This document shows, in pieces, positions 34,778-47,200 of a stretch of 60,000 nt of DNA; the first letter of the stretch is position 1; every line of letters begins with the position of its first letter. The notes beneath the pieces are model-generated. The model was given only the letters and a program-made list of their open reading frames with translations, was not told the DNA's origin and ran no database searches. Source of the DNA: Cryptomeria japonica. Lineage: Eukaryota; Streptophyta; Pinopsida; Cupressales; Cupressaceae. Made by a program: the position numbers and the translations under genes. Location of the stretch: NCBI RefSeq assembly GCF_030272615.1, contig NC_081410.1, positions 260,700,437-260,760,436 of the forward strand, given 5' to 3'.

Positions 34778-35689
34778 AGAGATATTTCCTAATATTTAGG
34801 AAATTAGTTAGGATGTGCACATATGGAGGTTAGGAGGGATAGGATAGGGTTGGTTGGGAGGTTTGGAGGATGACTAGGTTAGGGGAGGTTTAGATAGATA
34901 GAGTCGGTTAGCACTCTAGGGTTAGGACAAAGGTTAGGTTAGATTGGGGGTTAAGGTTAGGATCCATGTGCGCAAATAGGATATGGAATTAATTAATTGA
35001 TTTGTTTAATTCATGAGATTGAGAAAGAATAAATGATTAATTAAATTAATTAATAAAAAGGGGAAAAGGGGATATTAATTAATTGGATTAATTAATTAGA
35101 GGAATAGGATTGGGGGATTAATTAATTAGAGGAAGAAGATTGGAGGATTAATTAATTAAGAATTAATTAATTGGAAGAATAGGATTTAAATTTGATTAAA
35201 TTAATTAGTCAAATTTAGGTGTCTACACATGCGATGTCGAGGATCCACTTTCATCACGAGGTCAAGGATATGCCCCCAGTTACAGATAGGACCTAATTAT
35301 TGTGGTTGAAGCAAAAGACAAAAAACAAATTATTATGGAAGGTGAAATGACACTACGTAGATTAATGAAAATCTATGATGGGAATGAGAAGGTTATTATA
35401 AAATGATAGGATGTGAGTGTCTGCAAAATGAAAGGATGATGCAAAGTCTTGAAGGAAAGGAGCAAAAGTCCTTACACATGGCATTGATAGCCCGATTTCC
35501 ACCATGGTACTTGCCTAGGGGACCATAGAATTATATCCACCATTGGACAAATTTATTTCTCTTTAATTTTTTTGAGTTATATTTACTAATTTATTTATGT
35601 ATCATTCAGAATGCTTGTTTGCCATATTTTCATCAATGTGATTTTTTATTTTTATGATTTTTTTGGATTTTTGATATATTTTTTTTTTT

Positions 35690-35915
35690 TAATGGGATTC
35701 TTTGAAGAGATATGTGTAAAACTTGTGAAGGTGCATGTTGTTGATATGATCATTCAATAATTCACTTCCAAGGGTAGATAACTCATATATGCTCTCGAGT
35801 TGTAAATTGTTGTGATGTTTTAGGGACCCAACCATATAGGTTCAAACTTACCCCATTTCTCTTGATCCCGTTGATTCTTAGGGTTTTATCCTAGGACTAA
35901 GTCACTAGCCTCAAA
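35690..35915 (-). pseudogene. Gypsy integrase C-terminal scrap
   Basis: The minus strand reads FEASDLVLG.NPKNQRDQ, EKWGKFEPIWLGP, then IYNSRAYMSYLPLEVNY. This matches the conserved C-terminal integrase tail of Gypsy elements (GDLVL..., GKFEP.WLGPY, GAY.L...EG). Three stops. It is isolated, with no other pol nearby. The flank at 35211-35227 (aaatttaggtgtctaca) may be an LTR edge. Confidence 0.6.
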
Positions 35916-36316
35916 TGTTCAAGGTTTCACCTTATGATTGTAGCTACAAGTCATGCATTTTTTATATGTCGGTATCCAAAAAGGGGAGCCGAGGAAAAAG
36001 ATATGCTAAAAATAGTCTGGGAGGGCCCGAGATGATCAAAATGAGCCATACGTGCACCTTATATGGTAAAAATGGCACTATAAATGCTCATTTGTGTGAT
36101 TATATTGTGAGAAATTGGAGCTCTTAGATATTTTTTGAGTTATTTTAGTGCATTTCAGAGCTCATAGTGCACATGGACAAGATGGAAAAAGGAGCGTGAC
36201 TGAGGCATTGAGTGGACGTGGTACGCAACATCAAGTGACATCGAGTGTTGGACCGTGAGATCCAAACACCAAGATTTTGATTTGATTTTGCTTTTGTTTC
36301 TAGCATTTATTACCCT

Positions 36317-36566
36317 AGGAAACACATTCCTACCAGATCATGTTCGGCGGGTCCGCGATGGGAAGGGGTGGGATCGCGATCCCACTATGGCAGGTTTGCA
36401 GAAGGAAAATAGGAAAAAGAGGGGATGCAAGAATGTGTTCCCACTAGGGAAGAGGGAGTTTCCATGAGAAACCCTTGGGAATGTGGTCCTGTGATGGCAG
36501 GATTGCCAAAGAAAGTGACGGGAACACGTTCCCGCCAAACAAGGTCTGGCGGGTTTGCAAACCCGC
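36317..36566. repeat. GC-rich palindrome cluster
   Basis: A module of a short palindrome followed by a ggcgggtttgc-like word recurs about four times. The clearest are tgggatcgcgatccca (36369-36384, perfect 16 bp) and gcgggtttgcaaacccgc (36549-36566, perfect 18 bp). Others are cattcctacc...ggcgggtccg (36326-36356) and gggaacacgttccc (36519-36532). It stands out from the AT-rich surroundings. Confidence 0.65.
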
Positions 36567-36759
36567 TGGCAGGGACAAAGGGGAGAGAAAAAAGAGAGGA
36601 AGAAAAGGGCAAGATAAGTCACCAAAAGGCGATCAGGGAAGAAAAGAGGCCAAGAAACTGACAAGTTGTTGTTGTTTTGTTGTGTAGTGGAGAATGGATA
36701 TCTTGGTGAGCAGAGAGAGACAAACCACTATGTTGAGGCTAGGAGCAGAGTTGAGTGCC

Positions 36760-36965
36760 ACAGATTAGGCATAGACTGAGGCAATTGGCCTAGGAAACAT
36801 GGTATAGATGCCCCACATTTGATCACATATGGAAATGGTTACAGTCCTGGTGGAGAGATGGAGGAGGGAGACAACCATATTCCACTTACCTACAGGAGAG
36901 ATCATAGTGACTTATGAGTATGTTTAGCAGATATTTAGATTGTCTATATGAGGCACAATGAGATG
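36760..36965 (+). pseudogene. Second PMD gene, N-terminal part (split by satellite block)
   Basis: One frame reads TEAIGLGNMV, MPHI, then SHMEMVTVLVERWRRETTIF and HLPTGEIIVTYEYV.QIFRL, the classic PMD signature ([27 protein letters not shown]). Five or more stops. It is interrupted just after RLSI near 36965 by the inverted satellite block. Its probable continuation is at 49890-50340. Confidence 0.65.
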
Positions 36966-36984
36966 AAGATAGCTAATTGTGATG

Positions 36985-37235
36985 AAGAGGCACAACGAGC
37001 ATTCAGGGTACAAGTCCTAATTCTAGAGTCGTGGGTGTTAAAAGGCAATTTTGACTGGCATCGTGCTCTTAAGACCTTGTTTCGAAGCTTGTGCCCTGAA
37101 AACCCCAATTTAGGAGTTTCAAAATCAAGGTTTGCAGGAACAACGAGCTTTCCGGGCATGATTCCTGGTTCAGGAGCCACGAGCATCAAAACGCGATTTT
37201 GACTAGCATTGTGCTCTTAGGACCTTGTTTTGGAG
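36985..37235 (+). repeat. 148-bp satellite, plus arm, part 1
   Basis: Nearly two monomers. ttgac in 'ttttgactggcat' falls at 37051 and 37199, exactly 148 apart. It is cut at 37235 by element E within 'ttggag|cttgtgcc'. Confidence 0.9.
37231..37235. other. Target-site duplication of element E, left copy (tggag)
   Basis: tggag is repeated exactly at 44200-44204. Both lie in the same place of the satellite monomer. Confidence 0.9.
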
Positions 37236-38873
37236 TGTTATTTAGAGGATCCAATTAATACTAAGAGGGGGGTGAATCAGTATTAACAAAAAAACTAAAA
37301 TCTTAAACCAAACTGATCAATACTTTACCAAAACAAATCATAACTAGTACTGGTAGCCACTGAAATCAATCTACTAATCGGATTTACCAAACTGCTCATT
37401 TAAGTGTTCCATATCATGCATGCAATAGAAAGATATCAACTTAACACAAACACAAATCAATCACCATATGAACACCCGGACTTTCACGTGGAAATCCAAA
37501 TGGGAAAAACCACGGTGGAAATTGGTACCCACAAGCTAATGCACTCTTTCAAAATGTGCCCTGTTAGGAGCCTAGCCCGGTTAGGAGCTTACAATGATGC
37601 CCAATTAGGAGCAAACCTTGTTACGAGTCACCCGATCAAGGTATTTACAATATGAGCTCTGTTAGGAGCTTTGCCCTATTAGAAGCAACTTCACTAGAGG
37701 ATTTAAACTCAAGTTGTTGAGCTACCCGGTTAAGGGATTTACATGAACAAGGCCTGCTAGGACCTACCCGGTTAAGGGATTTTGAACCTACTGCAACTAT
37801 TAGGGAGTAATATATGAATGATCTAGAAATACCACATCCTACTTGCTTGTTCAAATCCACTTCAACTCCAATCTGCTTCACTCTTGTAGACATACACCTT
37901 TGGTTCAGCTACACACTCTTTTCTCAAATTATTGACACAATAAACTTCATCAAAACTGACCTAAATACACTTTACATCTTTGTGAGTAACAAAACCCTAG
38001 ATACGTCAAGATTCAAATGAATTTACATCATAAATCATCACAGATCATTACAAATCATCATATAGATTATTACAACAAATATCAAGACAATTTCAACCAT
38101 TGAATAATCATAACACGACACCGCACATCGATCTGATAAGCAGTCAAACCCTTAAAACATTCTTCTATGCTCTTTGTTGTTTCCCAAAAAATTCCATCCT
38201 TAATCTTGCCAAAACAGTATTTTAATTTCTCAAATAGGTTGTGACACATCACTATCAAGCTATGAACATAATGAAATTCACTGCCAAACCATAAAGCATC
38301 GTCAGTTAAGATATCTTGTTACCGGTTCTAAAACCCTACTAAAATTATACTAAAAATACAACAGTAAATCACAAACATGACTTTCGGTTATCAAAACATG
38401 ATGTGGTTCTGGTCATAGACTCATTACAATGATATAAACACATGTTTCAAACCATAACACCTAATTCCTCATCAATCTTTAGAACCAATTGCATAAGTAT
38501 AACATCGTTTCATGTTTACCGATTAAAGTCCTATTTGCCAGGTTTTTTGTCAGTTGCATAGTTCATCTCACCAACTTAATCCATTACCGGTTAGGTTACA
38601 CTAGTAATTCTAGATGACAAAGTAATCAAGAATAAACAATTGCCATAGTTTCCATCAATGACAATGCAAATAACTGATCACCAAGTCACCAATCAATATC
38701 TCAATCTATACCAGTCATACATCACCATGCCATCATTATCCTTATCATATCAACTATATCATCACCAACAGTCCTTCTATATATTATCACCAATAATCCT
38801 TTAGTATATCATCACCAACAGTCCTTGTACCGATATGTCAACATAATCATCAGTTATGCCAATCATGCCAACA
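37236..38873 (-). repeat. 3' LTR of element E (1638 bp)
   Basis: It starts tgttatttagagg and ends atcatgccaaca (plus-strand view). It is about 90 bases longer than the other LTR because of a short repeated patch near 38755-38860 (atcaccaacagtcctt occurs twice, with a third variant). Confidence 0.9.
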
Positions 38874-38888
38874 TTATCCCCCTTTGGC
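38874..38888 (-). other. Polypurine tract of element E
   Basis: Minus strand gccaaagggggataa directly abuts the LTR. It is the same kind as in elements A and B. Confidence 0.8.
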
Positions 38889-39204
38889 ATTGATGGCAAC
38901 ACTAAAAGTATCATCATCAAACTCGTCATTATTTACTCTATTCTCCTCCTTTGTATGATCTTTTGTCGATTATATTACTTATCCCATGTCTACTACATTT
39001 CTTCTCTCGGTCATATTACTTCTCCCCATTTGACAACAATGCCAAACGTGTAAATGCATCTTATAACATCACCAATGTTGTTGTTGTCTCCATCATCTCT
39101 GCCAACCTCATCTTAAATGCTCCCCCTGAGGAGTAGCCCACATCTCATCAATCCATAGTGAAAAATATACAATAAGTCCACTGGATTGATGCATCACCTA
39201 CATC

Positions 39205-40801
39205 TTAGTTGATCATGTGTAGGGGTCTAACCCCTAATTTACCTCTAAGATATTCAAAGGTCGCCTTAGGCAAAGGTTTAGTGAATATATTTGCTAACTG
39301 TTCTTTCCTAGACACATGTTCCATTCTCACTTGCTTCTCATATACTCTCTCCCTCAGAAAGTGATATTTCAACTCAATATGTTTATTCCTTGCATGTAAC
39401 ATAGGATTCTTAGAAATATTTATAGCACTAGTATTGTCACAATAAATAATCACCGGTCCAGTCATATTCTGCTTAAAACCTTCCAAAACATGTCTCATCC
39501 AAGAAGAAAAGCTCCACCAATTGTTCTTTTCTGGTCATCAACATTTCCAGCCTAGTCAACATCTGTGAAAACTTTCAAAGAAAAGTTACCTCTGTAAGGA
39601 TACCATAAACCATAATCAACTGTTCCTTTCAGATACCTAAATATCCTTTTTACTACTACCATGTGTGTCTCCTAGAGACTCTTTTGAAATTTAGCAACTA
39701 AACCAACAACATGTGCAATATCTGGTCTACTGTGAACAACATAATGCAATTTTTCAATCATAGACCTATATTATTTCTCATCTATAGAGGGTGAATCATC
39801 CTCTTTTGATAATTTTCAACCTGTCACCATTGGAGGACCAATCGGTTTGCAATCTTCCATCCCAAAAGTCTTCAAAACTTCTTTCACATACTTGGTCTGA
39901 TAGATAAAAATTTTGCCTTCTATCTGTTGGACTTGTAACCCAATCAGAAACTTTATCTCACCAATCAGAGACATCTTAAACTCTTTCTTCATTTCATCAG
40001 CAAAAGCCATACACAAATCATCATCTCCACCAAATATTATTTCATCAACAAAAACTTTTGAAATTAACATTTTATCTCTTTCAGTCTTTAAATAGATATT
40101 ACTATCCTCATTGGTTCGCTACAATCCTATCTTAATTAGATGTGCATGCAGTCTCTCATACCATGCTCTTGGTGCTTGTTTCAATCCATATAATGCCTTG
40201 TGTAGCCTGCATACCATATCTTTATCCTCTGTCAAAGCAAACCCATCTAGTTGTTCTATATACACTTCTTCTTCAAGGATACCATTCAAGAAAGCCGACT
40301 AAATGTCCATTTGATAGACCTTAAAACCTTTAAAAGCTGCAAAGGCAAGTAACATTCTAACACCTTCAAATCTTACCACCGGTGCAAAGGTTTCACCATA
40401 GTCTTCACCTTCTTCTTCTGCATACCCTTTTCATACAAGTCTTGCCTTATTTATCACAACCTCACCATCTTCATTTAACTTGTTTTTAATGACACACTTT
40501 GTACCAATCACATTTTTGTCTTTCGGTCTAGGAACAAGAACCATGTATTGTTTTTCCCAATCTGATCCAGTTCTTCATTCATTGCATTAATACAGTTATC
40601 TTTCAATGCTTCTCTAACTATCTTTGGTTCAACTGTAGAAATCAGACAAGAACTTTCTCTGATTTTTCTTCTATTCTGCACTCCTGCATTCTTGTCATCT
40701 ATTATTTGATTGTTAGAATGATTTAACCTAACATACCTAGGTATAACCGGTTCTAGTCTTGTAGCCTCTTCTTGTTCTTCATCTACCAGTTCTTCATCCA
40801 C
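39205..40801 (-). pseudogene. Element E reverse transcriptase and RNase H
   Basis: In minus-strand order: linker RLEPVIPRYVRLNHSNNQII, RT start [54 protein letters not shown], then the catalytic box FVDEIIFGGDDD in which the second Asp is Glu. Then SLIGEIKFLIGLQVQQ, RNase H (VFTDVD.AGNVDDQK, YCDNTSAINISKN) and the end KEQLANIFTKPLPK. It is a close relative of element B by these motifs. It has several stops and one break near 39500, and the FVDE change would probably inactivate RT. It ends PLHMIN at 39205. Confidence 0.88.
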
Positions 40802-41434
40802 TGGTTGAGCATCATTATCTGCATTGTTCTGCTCAACATCTTTTTACACTTCCGATTTAATAATGACAAGTTTATGATCATCATCTGCTTCATCAGATTT
40901 GTTCACAAATAGGTTTTCCGGTGAGAATACTCTTCCACCGATTCACAAATCTCCACACTCCGCTATCAACTTTAATCAAAGTAGCAGTCAAAAGCTCTTC
41001 AATGTTTCTGGCATTCTCCAGCTGTGCTCTCAACAATACTAAGTGAAAAAATAAAACTATCAAACAACTTTTATTTGCCTTTTACTAAACTGGTTGAACA
41101 TACCCTAATCACTATTCAACTCTAGAACTTGATACTGGCACACATATCACATTCAGTTTACCGGTTTCACAAAATCACTTCATAACAACATTATGCATCA
41201 AAGTATGCAGATTTAACTTACCACATACCATTTAGGGGGTCCGAAAATAGATCTGACAATATGTTCCCCCTAAGCCTCATACATAGCTTAGTTTTCTAGT
41301 GAAGGAATCTCCACACTAGGTAAAGTATTGGAGTCCTCGGATGGTTTATCCTAATTTTTCTTCTTCCAAATCTTGTTCATCTCATTTCTGATTTCTTCAA
41401 CATCAACTATCTTCTTTCCTTTTTGATCAACAAA
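40802..41434. other. Element E internal stretch without recognisable domains
   Basis: Where protease and integrase should be, no such motif is readable on the minus strand. The region seems to be deleted and scrambled. Confidence 0.5.
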
Positions 41435-42582
41435 CTAATTAACCAATTTGTTCACTTTATCTCTACAAAACTTTGCAAGGTGTTCCAGTTTGTGACAATG
41501 GAAACATGCCATTCCAGATGCTCTCCATGCTCCAGCATTGTCTCTACCAATTCTTCTTTGGAAATTCATAGAAACATGACCAAAGTTGTGATAGATAGAA
41601 CATGTCACATTCCATCTGTTCTCCATTTCATAAGGACTAGCTCGTTCACATAAGGTCTCTGCCAGTTAGGGTTTCTCTGGTCATTGTAAGATCTCTGTCA
41701 TTCACCATTAGAACTCTGATTCATGTAAGATCTCTGATTGTTCACTCTAGACCTAGACTCAACAACACTATATCCATACTTGTTGCAATTGTAGCAATAT
41801 CCATTAAAAGTGTTAGGCATATATCCATCATATGTATTAGGTCTATAACCATTAACAACACAGGATCTATTTCTACAAACATTAGCAGTATGACCTACCT
41901 TATGACAGTTAAAACATATTGGTTTGTAGTTTCTCTTACCAATGTTCTTCTTTTTCTTCTTTGGTGCAGATTTGGCTACATGCAAGGTGCCCTTGGTACC
42001 TGATGGTTCTCCTTGTTCAAAGGTTGCGTATCCCAAGCCATGTGTATCTACTTTCTACCTTTATGACTGAATCTTCTCATCAAGCATAATAATTCTCTTG
42101 TTGTATTTAGCCAATATCTCTTTAGCATCAACCAACTCCTTAGTAATATCTTCATTCTTTTTCATAAGAATGTCTTTAAGAGACATAGCCATTTCTAGAT
42201 CAGCTTTTACTTCCTCTATTTCCTCTTGAAGTTGTGCATGCAATGTACTAATCTCTCGGTTCAACTTAATAATGGCATGCTCCTTATCTCTTATTGTGTC
42301 TTCAACTATTATTCTGGCTTCCAACTCTTGACTCATCCTAATGGTAAGGGATTCCAACTCTCTCCTTAGATTTTCCTTATCATCATTCAACTTTTCCACC
42401 TCATTCACCAAGGCATCAATGTTTGCTTCATCAGATGAACTACTTTCAGTAAATTCCATCAACTGCTTAGCTAGCTCTCTTCTTTTAGCCAATGAAGCTT
42501 TATACTTGACCCTTAACTCACCTAGGGATTCTTCAAATTCTACAAGCCTATTTGAAAGCTCCATGTAACTCATATCCCCCAT
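41435..42582 (-). pseudogene. Element E gag (coiled coil plus zinc knuckles)
   Basis: The minus-strand ATG at 42582 opens MGDMSYMELSNRLVEFEESL, only about 60 bases after the primer-binding site. A long coiled coil follows to 42061, then a basic segment (KKKKKNIGKRNYK) and knuckles: CFNCHKVGHTANVC is intact, CYNCNKYGYSVVES is broken. In another frame are CSIYHNFGHVSMNF (broken) and CFHCHKLEHLAKFC. No UBN2-type capsid is seen. The same layout as element A gag suggests a shared subfamily or a shared loss. Confidence 0.72.
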
Positions 42583-42642
42583 ATTATCCTCAAGGATCTT
42601 TACCTCAAGCGGTTAAACTTCTGCACAAAGAGGAACTAATGC

Positions 42643-42654
42643 TCTAATACCATT
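42643..42654 (-). other. Primer-binding site of element E
   Basis: The minus strand reads tggtattagagc beside the LTR, identical to that of element B. Confidence 0.8.
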
Positions 42655-44199
42655 TGTTATTTAAATGATCTAGTTAATACTGAGAGGGGAGTTGAATCAG
42701 TATTAACAACAAATTGAAATATTAAATCAAACTGATCAATACTTCACCAAAACAGATCATAACCAGTACCCGTAGCCACTAAAATCAATCTACTAATCAA
42801 ATTTACCAAACTGCTCATTTAAGTGTTGCATGTCATGCATGCAATAGAAAGATATCAATTTAACACAAACACAAATCAATCACCATATGAACACCAAGAT
42901 TTTCACGTGTAAACCCAAATGGCAAAAACCACGTTGGGAATTGGTACCCACAAGATAATGCACTCTTTCGGAATGCGCCCTATTAGGAACCTAGCCCAGT
43001 TAGGAGCTTACAATGATGCTTGGTTAGGAGCGGACTCTGTTAGGAGTCACCCGATCAAGGGATTTACAATATGAGCTATGTTAGGATCTTTTACAAGTTA
43101 GAAGCAACCTCGTAGGATGATTTAAACTCAAGTTGTTGAGCTACTCGATTAAGGGATTTACATGAACAAGACATGTTAGGACCTACCCAGTTAAGGGATT
43201 TTGAACCTGTTGCAATTGTTAGGGAACAACAGATGAATGATCTGGAAATAGCACTTCATGATTGCTTGTTCAGATCCACTTCATCTCCAATCTACTTCAC
43301 TCTTGCAGACACACACCTCTGTTTTGGCTGCACACTCTTTTCTCAGATTACCAAGACAATAAACTTCATCAAAACTGACCTAAATACACTTTACATCTTT
43401 GTCGGTTACAAAACCCTAGATACATCAAGATTCAAATGATTTTACATCATAGATCATCACATATTATTATAAATCATGATACAGATTATTACAACAAATA
43501 TCAAGACAATTTCAATCGTTGAATAATCATAACACGATACTACACATCGACCTCATAAGAAGTCAAACCCTTAAAACATTCTTCTATGCTCTTTGTTGTT
43601 TCCCAATAAATTGCATCCTTAATCATGCCAAAACAGTATTTTAATTTCTCATAGGGGTTGTGACACATCACCATTAAGTTATGAACATAATGAAATTCAC
43701 CACCAAACCATAAAGAATCATCGGTTAAGATATCTTGTTACCGGTTCTAAAACCCTACTGAAAATACAATAGTAAATCACAAACATGACTTTCGGTTATC
43801 AAAACATGATGCAGTTCTGGTCATAGATTCATTACAATGATATAAACACATGTTTCAAACTGCAACACCTAATTCCTCATCAATCTTTAGAACCAATTGG
43901 TTAAGTATAACATTGTTTCATGTTTACTAGTTAAAGTCCTATTTGCAAGGTTTTCTATCAGCTACACAGTTCATCTCACCAACTTAATCCATTATCGGTT
44001 AAGTTACACCAGTAAACCTAGATAAAAAAGTAATCAAGAATAAACAATTTCCATAGATTACATCAATGACAACACAAATAAATGAACACCGAGTCACCAA
44101 CCAATATCTGAATCTATACTGGTCATACATCACCATGCCATCATTCTCCTTATCATATCAACTATATCATCACCCTCAGTTATGCCAATCATGCCAACA
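42655..44199 (-). repeat. 5' LTR of element E (1545 bp)
   Basis: Plus-strand view tgttatttaaatg...atcatgccaaca. Many 'ggttaggagc' and 'cggttaagggattt' phrases (43000-43200). The ccaccgtgg-type module appears in weakened form, reverse complemented, at 42900-42955. Confidence 0.9.
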
Positions 44200-44204
44200 T
44201 GGAG

Positions 44205-47200
44205 CTTGTGCCTTGAAAGCATCGATTTCGAAGTGTTAAAATTGGGGTTTGGAGGCACAACTAGATTTTGGGGTGTGAGACCCGATTCTGGAGGCGCAGG
44301 TGTCAAAACATGATTTTGACTGGTATTGTGCTCTTAAGACCTCATTTCAGAGCTTGTGACTGGAAAGCCCCAGTTTCAAAATGTCAAAATCAAGGTTTGG
44401 AGGCACACCGAGCATTCGGGGCATGAGTCATGATTCCGGAACGACGGGCGTCAAAACACGATTTTGACTAGCATCATGTTGTTAGGACCTCGTTTCAGAG
44501 CTTGTGCCTCAAAAGTGTTGATTTCCAAGTGTCAAAATTGTGGTTTGTAGGCACAACAAGAATTTGGGGCCTGCGTCCCAATTCTGGTGTCATTGGTGTC
44601 AAAATTTGATTTTGACGGGTATCATTTTGTTAGGACCGCATTTCAAATCTTGAGCCCTGAAGGTGCCAGTTTCAGAGTGTCAAAATTGGGGTTTGGAGGC
44701 ACAATGAGCATTCAAGGTGAAAATCTTGATTCCAGAGTTGCGGGTGTTAAAATGTGATTTTGATTGGCATCATACTCTTAGGACCTCATTTCAAAGCTTG
44801 TGCCTCGAAAACCCCAGTTTTGGAGCATCAAAATCAGGGTTTGGAGGCACAACGATCTTTTTGGGCACGAGTCCCAATTCTGAAGCCACGAGCATCAAAA
44901 GGTGATTTTGAGTGGTGTTGTGCTCTTAAGACCTTGTTTCAGAGCTTATGCCTTGAAAGCATTGGTTTCAGAGCGTCAAAATCATGGTTTGCAAGCACAA
45001 CGAGCTTTTGGGTTGTGAGTCCCGATTACGAAGCTGTGGCCATCAAAACACGATTTTGACTAGTATCATGCTCTTAGGACCTCATTTTGTAGCTTGTGCC
45101 TCGAAAGCCCCAGTTTTGGAGTGTCAAAATTGATGTTTGGAGGCACAAAGAGCTTTCGGGGCACGCATCCCAATTCTGGAGCCACGGGCATCAAAATGCG
45201 ATTTTCTGGCATCATGCTCTTAGGACCTTGTTTCAGAGCTTGTGTCTTGAAACCCTCAGTTTCAGAGCATCAAACTCAAGGTTTTGAGGCATAATGAGCT
45301 TTTGAAGGTTCGAGTTCTGATTCCGGAGGCATGAGTGTCAAAACATGATTTTGACTGGCATCATGCTCTTAGGGCCTTGTTTAGGAGCTTGTGCCTTCAC
45401 GACCACAGTTTTGGAGCATCAAAATCAAATTTTGGAGGCAGAATGAGTTTTCATGGTGCGAGTCTCGATTCTGGAGTCGTGGGCATCAAAATGTGATTTT
45501 GACTGGCATCGTGCTCTTAGGACCTCATTTCAGAGCTTGTGCCTTGAAAGCCCTAGTTTCAGAGCATCAAAATTGCAGTTTAGAGGCACAATGAGCATTT
45601 GGGGTGCGAGTCTCAATTTTGGAGCCATGGGCATCAAAACATGATTTTGATGGGTATCATGCTCTTAGGACCTTATTTCAGAACTTGGTCCTTGAAAGCC
45701 CAAGTTTCGAAGCGTCAAAATCGGGGTTCGAAGGCACAATGAGCATTCAGGGCGTGAGTCAATATTTTGGAAACTCGGGCATCAAAATGTTATTTTGACT
45801 GACATCATGCTCTTAGGACCTCATTTCAGAGCTTATGCCTCAAAATCCCCAGTTCTAGAGCGTCAAAATTGGGGTTTGGAGGCATAATGAGCTTTCAGGG
45901 TGCGAGTCCTGATTCTGGAGCCATGGATGTCAAAATGTGATTTTGAATGGCATCGTGCTCATAGGACCTCATTTTAGAGCTTGTGCCTTGAAAGCCATGG
46001 TTTCAGAGCATCAAAATCAGGGTTTGGAGGCACAACAAGCATTCAGGGTGTGAGCCATGAGCATCAAAATGCGATTTTGACTCTCATCGTGCTCTTAGGT
46101 TGTCGTTTCGGAGCTTATGCCTTGAAAGCCCTGGTTTTGGAGTGTTGAAATTGGGGTTTGGAGGCACAATAAGCATTCAAGGCGCGAGTCCCTATTCCGG
46201 AGCCGTGAGAATCAAAATTTGATTTTGACTGGCATTGTGCTCTAAGGACCTCATTTTGGAGCTTGTACCTCAAAAGCCTTGGTTTCAGAGCATCAAAATC
46301 GCGGTTTGGAGGCACAATAAGCATTCAGGATGCAAGTCTTGATTCTGGAGCCACTAGCATCATGCTCTTAAGACCTCATTTCGGGGCTTGTGCCTCGAAA
46401 ACCCCAATTTTGGATCATCAAAATTGGGGTTTGGAGGTACAATGAGCATTCAGGGCACGAGACACAATTCCGGAACTGCAAGTATCAAAACGTGATTTTG
46501 ATTGGCATCGTACTCTTAGGATCTCATTTCAGATCTTGTGCCTCGAAAGCCCCAATTTCGGAGTGTCAAAATCAGGGTTTGGAGGCACACTGAGAATTCA
46601 AGGCACGAGTCCCTATTTTGGAGCCACAAGCATCAAAATGTGATTTTGACAGGCATCGTCCTCTAAGGACCTTGTTTTGGAGCTTATGCCTCGAAAGCCC
46701 TAGTTTCAAAGCATCAAAATCGAGGTTTCGAGGCATAATAAGTATTTGAGGCGTGAGTCCCGATTTTGGAGTCATAGGTATCAAAATGCAATTTTGACTG
46801 ACATCATGCTCTTAGGACATCATTTCGAAGCTTGTGCCTCAAAAGCCTCAGTTTTGAAGCGTCAAAATTGGGGTTTGGAGGTACAATGAGCATTTAGGGC
46901 ACGAGACACAATTCCAGAACCACGAGTGTCAAAACATGATTTTGACTGGCATCGTACTCTTAGGACCTCATTTTGGAGCTTGTGCCTTGAAAGCTCTAGT
47001 TTTAGAGCGTCAAAATTGAGGTTTGGAGGCACAACGATATTTCAGACTACGAGTCTCGATTCCTGAGTCATGGGCATCAAAATGCGATTCTGGTTGGCAT
47101 CATGCTCTTAAGACCTCATTTTGGAGCTTGTGCCTCGAAAGCCCTAGTTTTGAAGCATCAAAATCGAGGTTTGGAGGCATGACGATCATTTGGGGCATGA

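Larger units (their letters stand above)
37236..44199 (-). mobile_element. Element E: defective minus-strand Copia retrotransposon nested in the satellite
   Basis: LTRs at 37236-38873 and 42655-44199, exact tggag duplication, primer-binding site and polypurine tract. Internal order on the minus strand is gag (coiled coil, zinc knuckles), then RT and RNase H. Protease and integrase were not found. Several stops and frame changes. Confidence 0.92.

Noticed and set aside
28438-35227. One LTR retrotransposon carrying the PMD gene between two LTRs
   Set aside because: The two tttaggtgtctaca ends tempted me, but the sequence after each differs and no TG start, PBS, PPT or TSD could be placed. It is kept only as a lead.
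36338-36687. Several overlapping open frames on both strands
   Set aside because: They arise from GC-rich palindromic sequence with few stop codons. No domain or consistent codon pattern.
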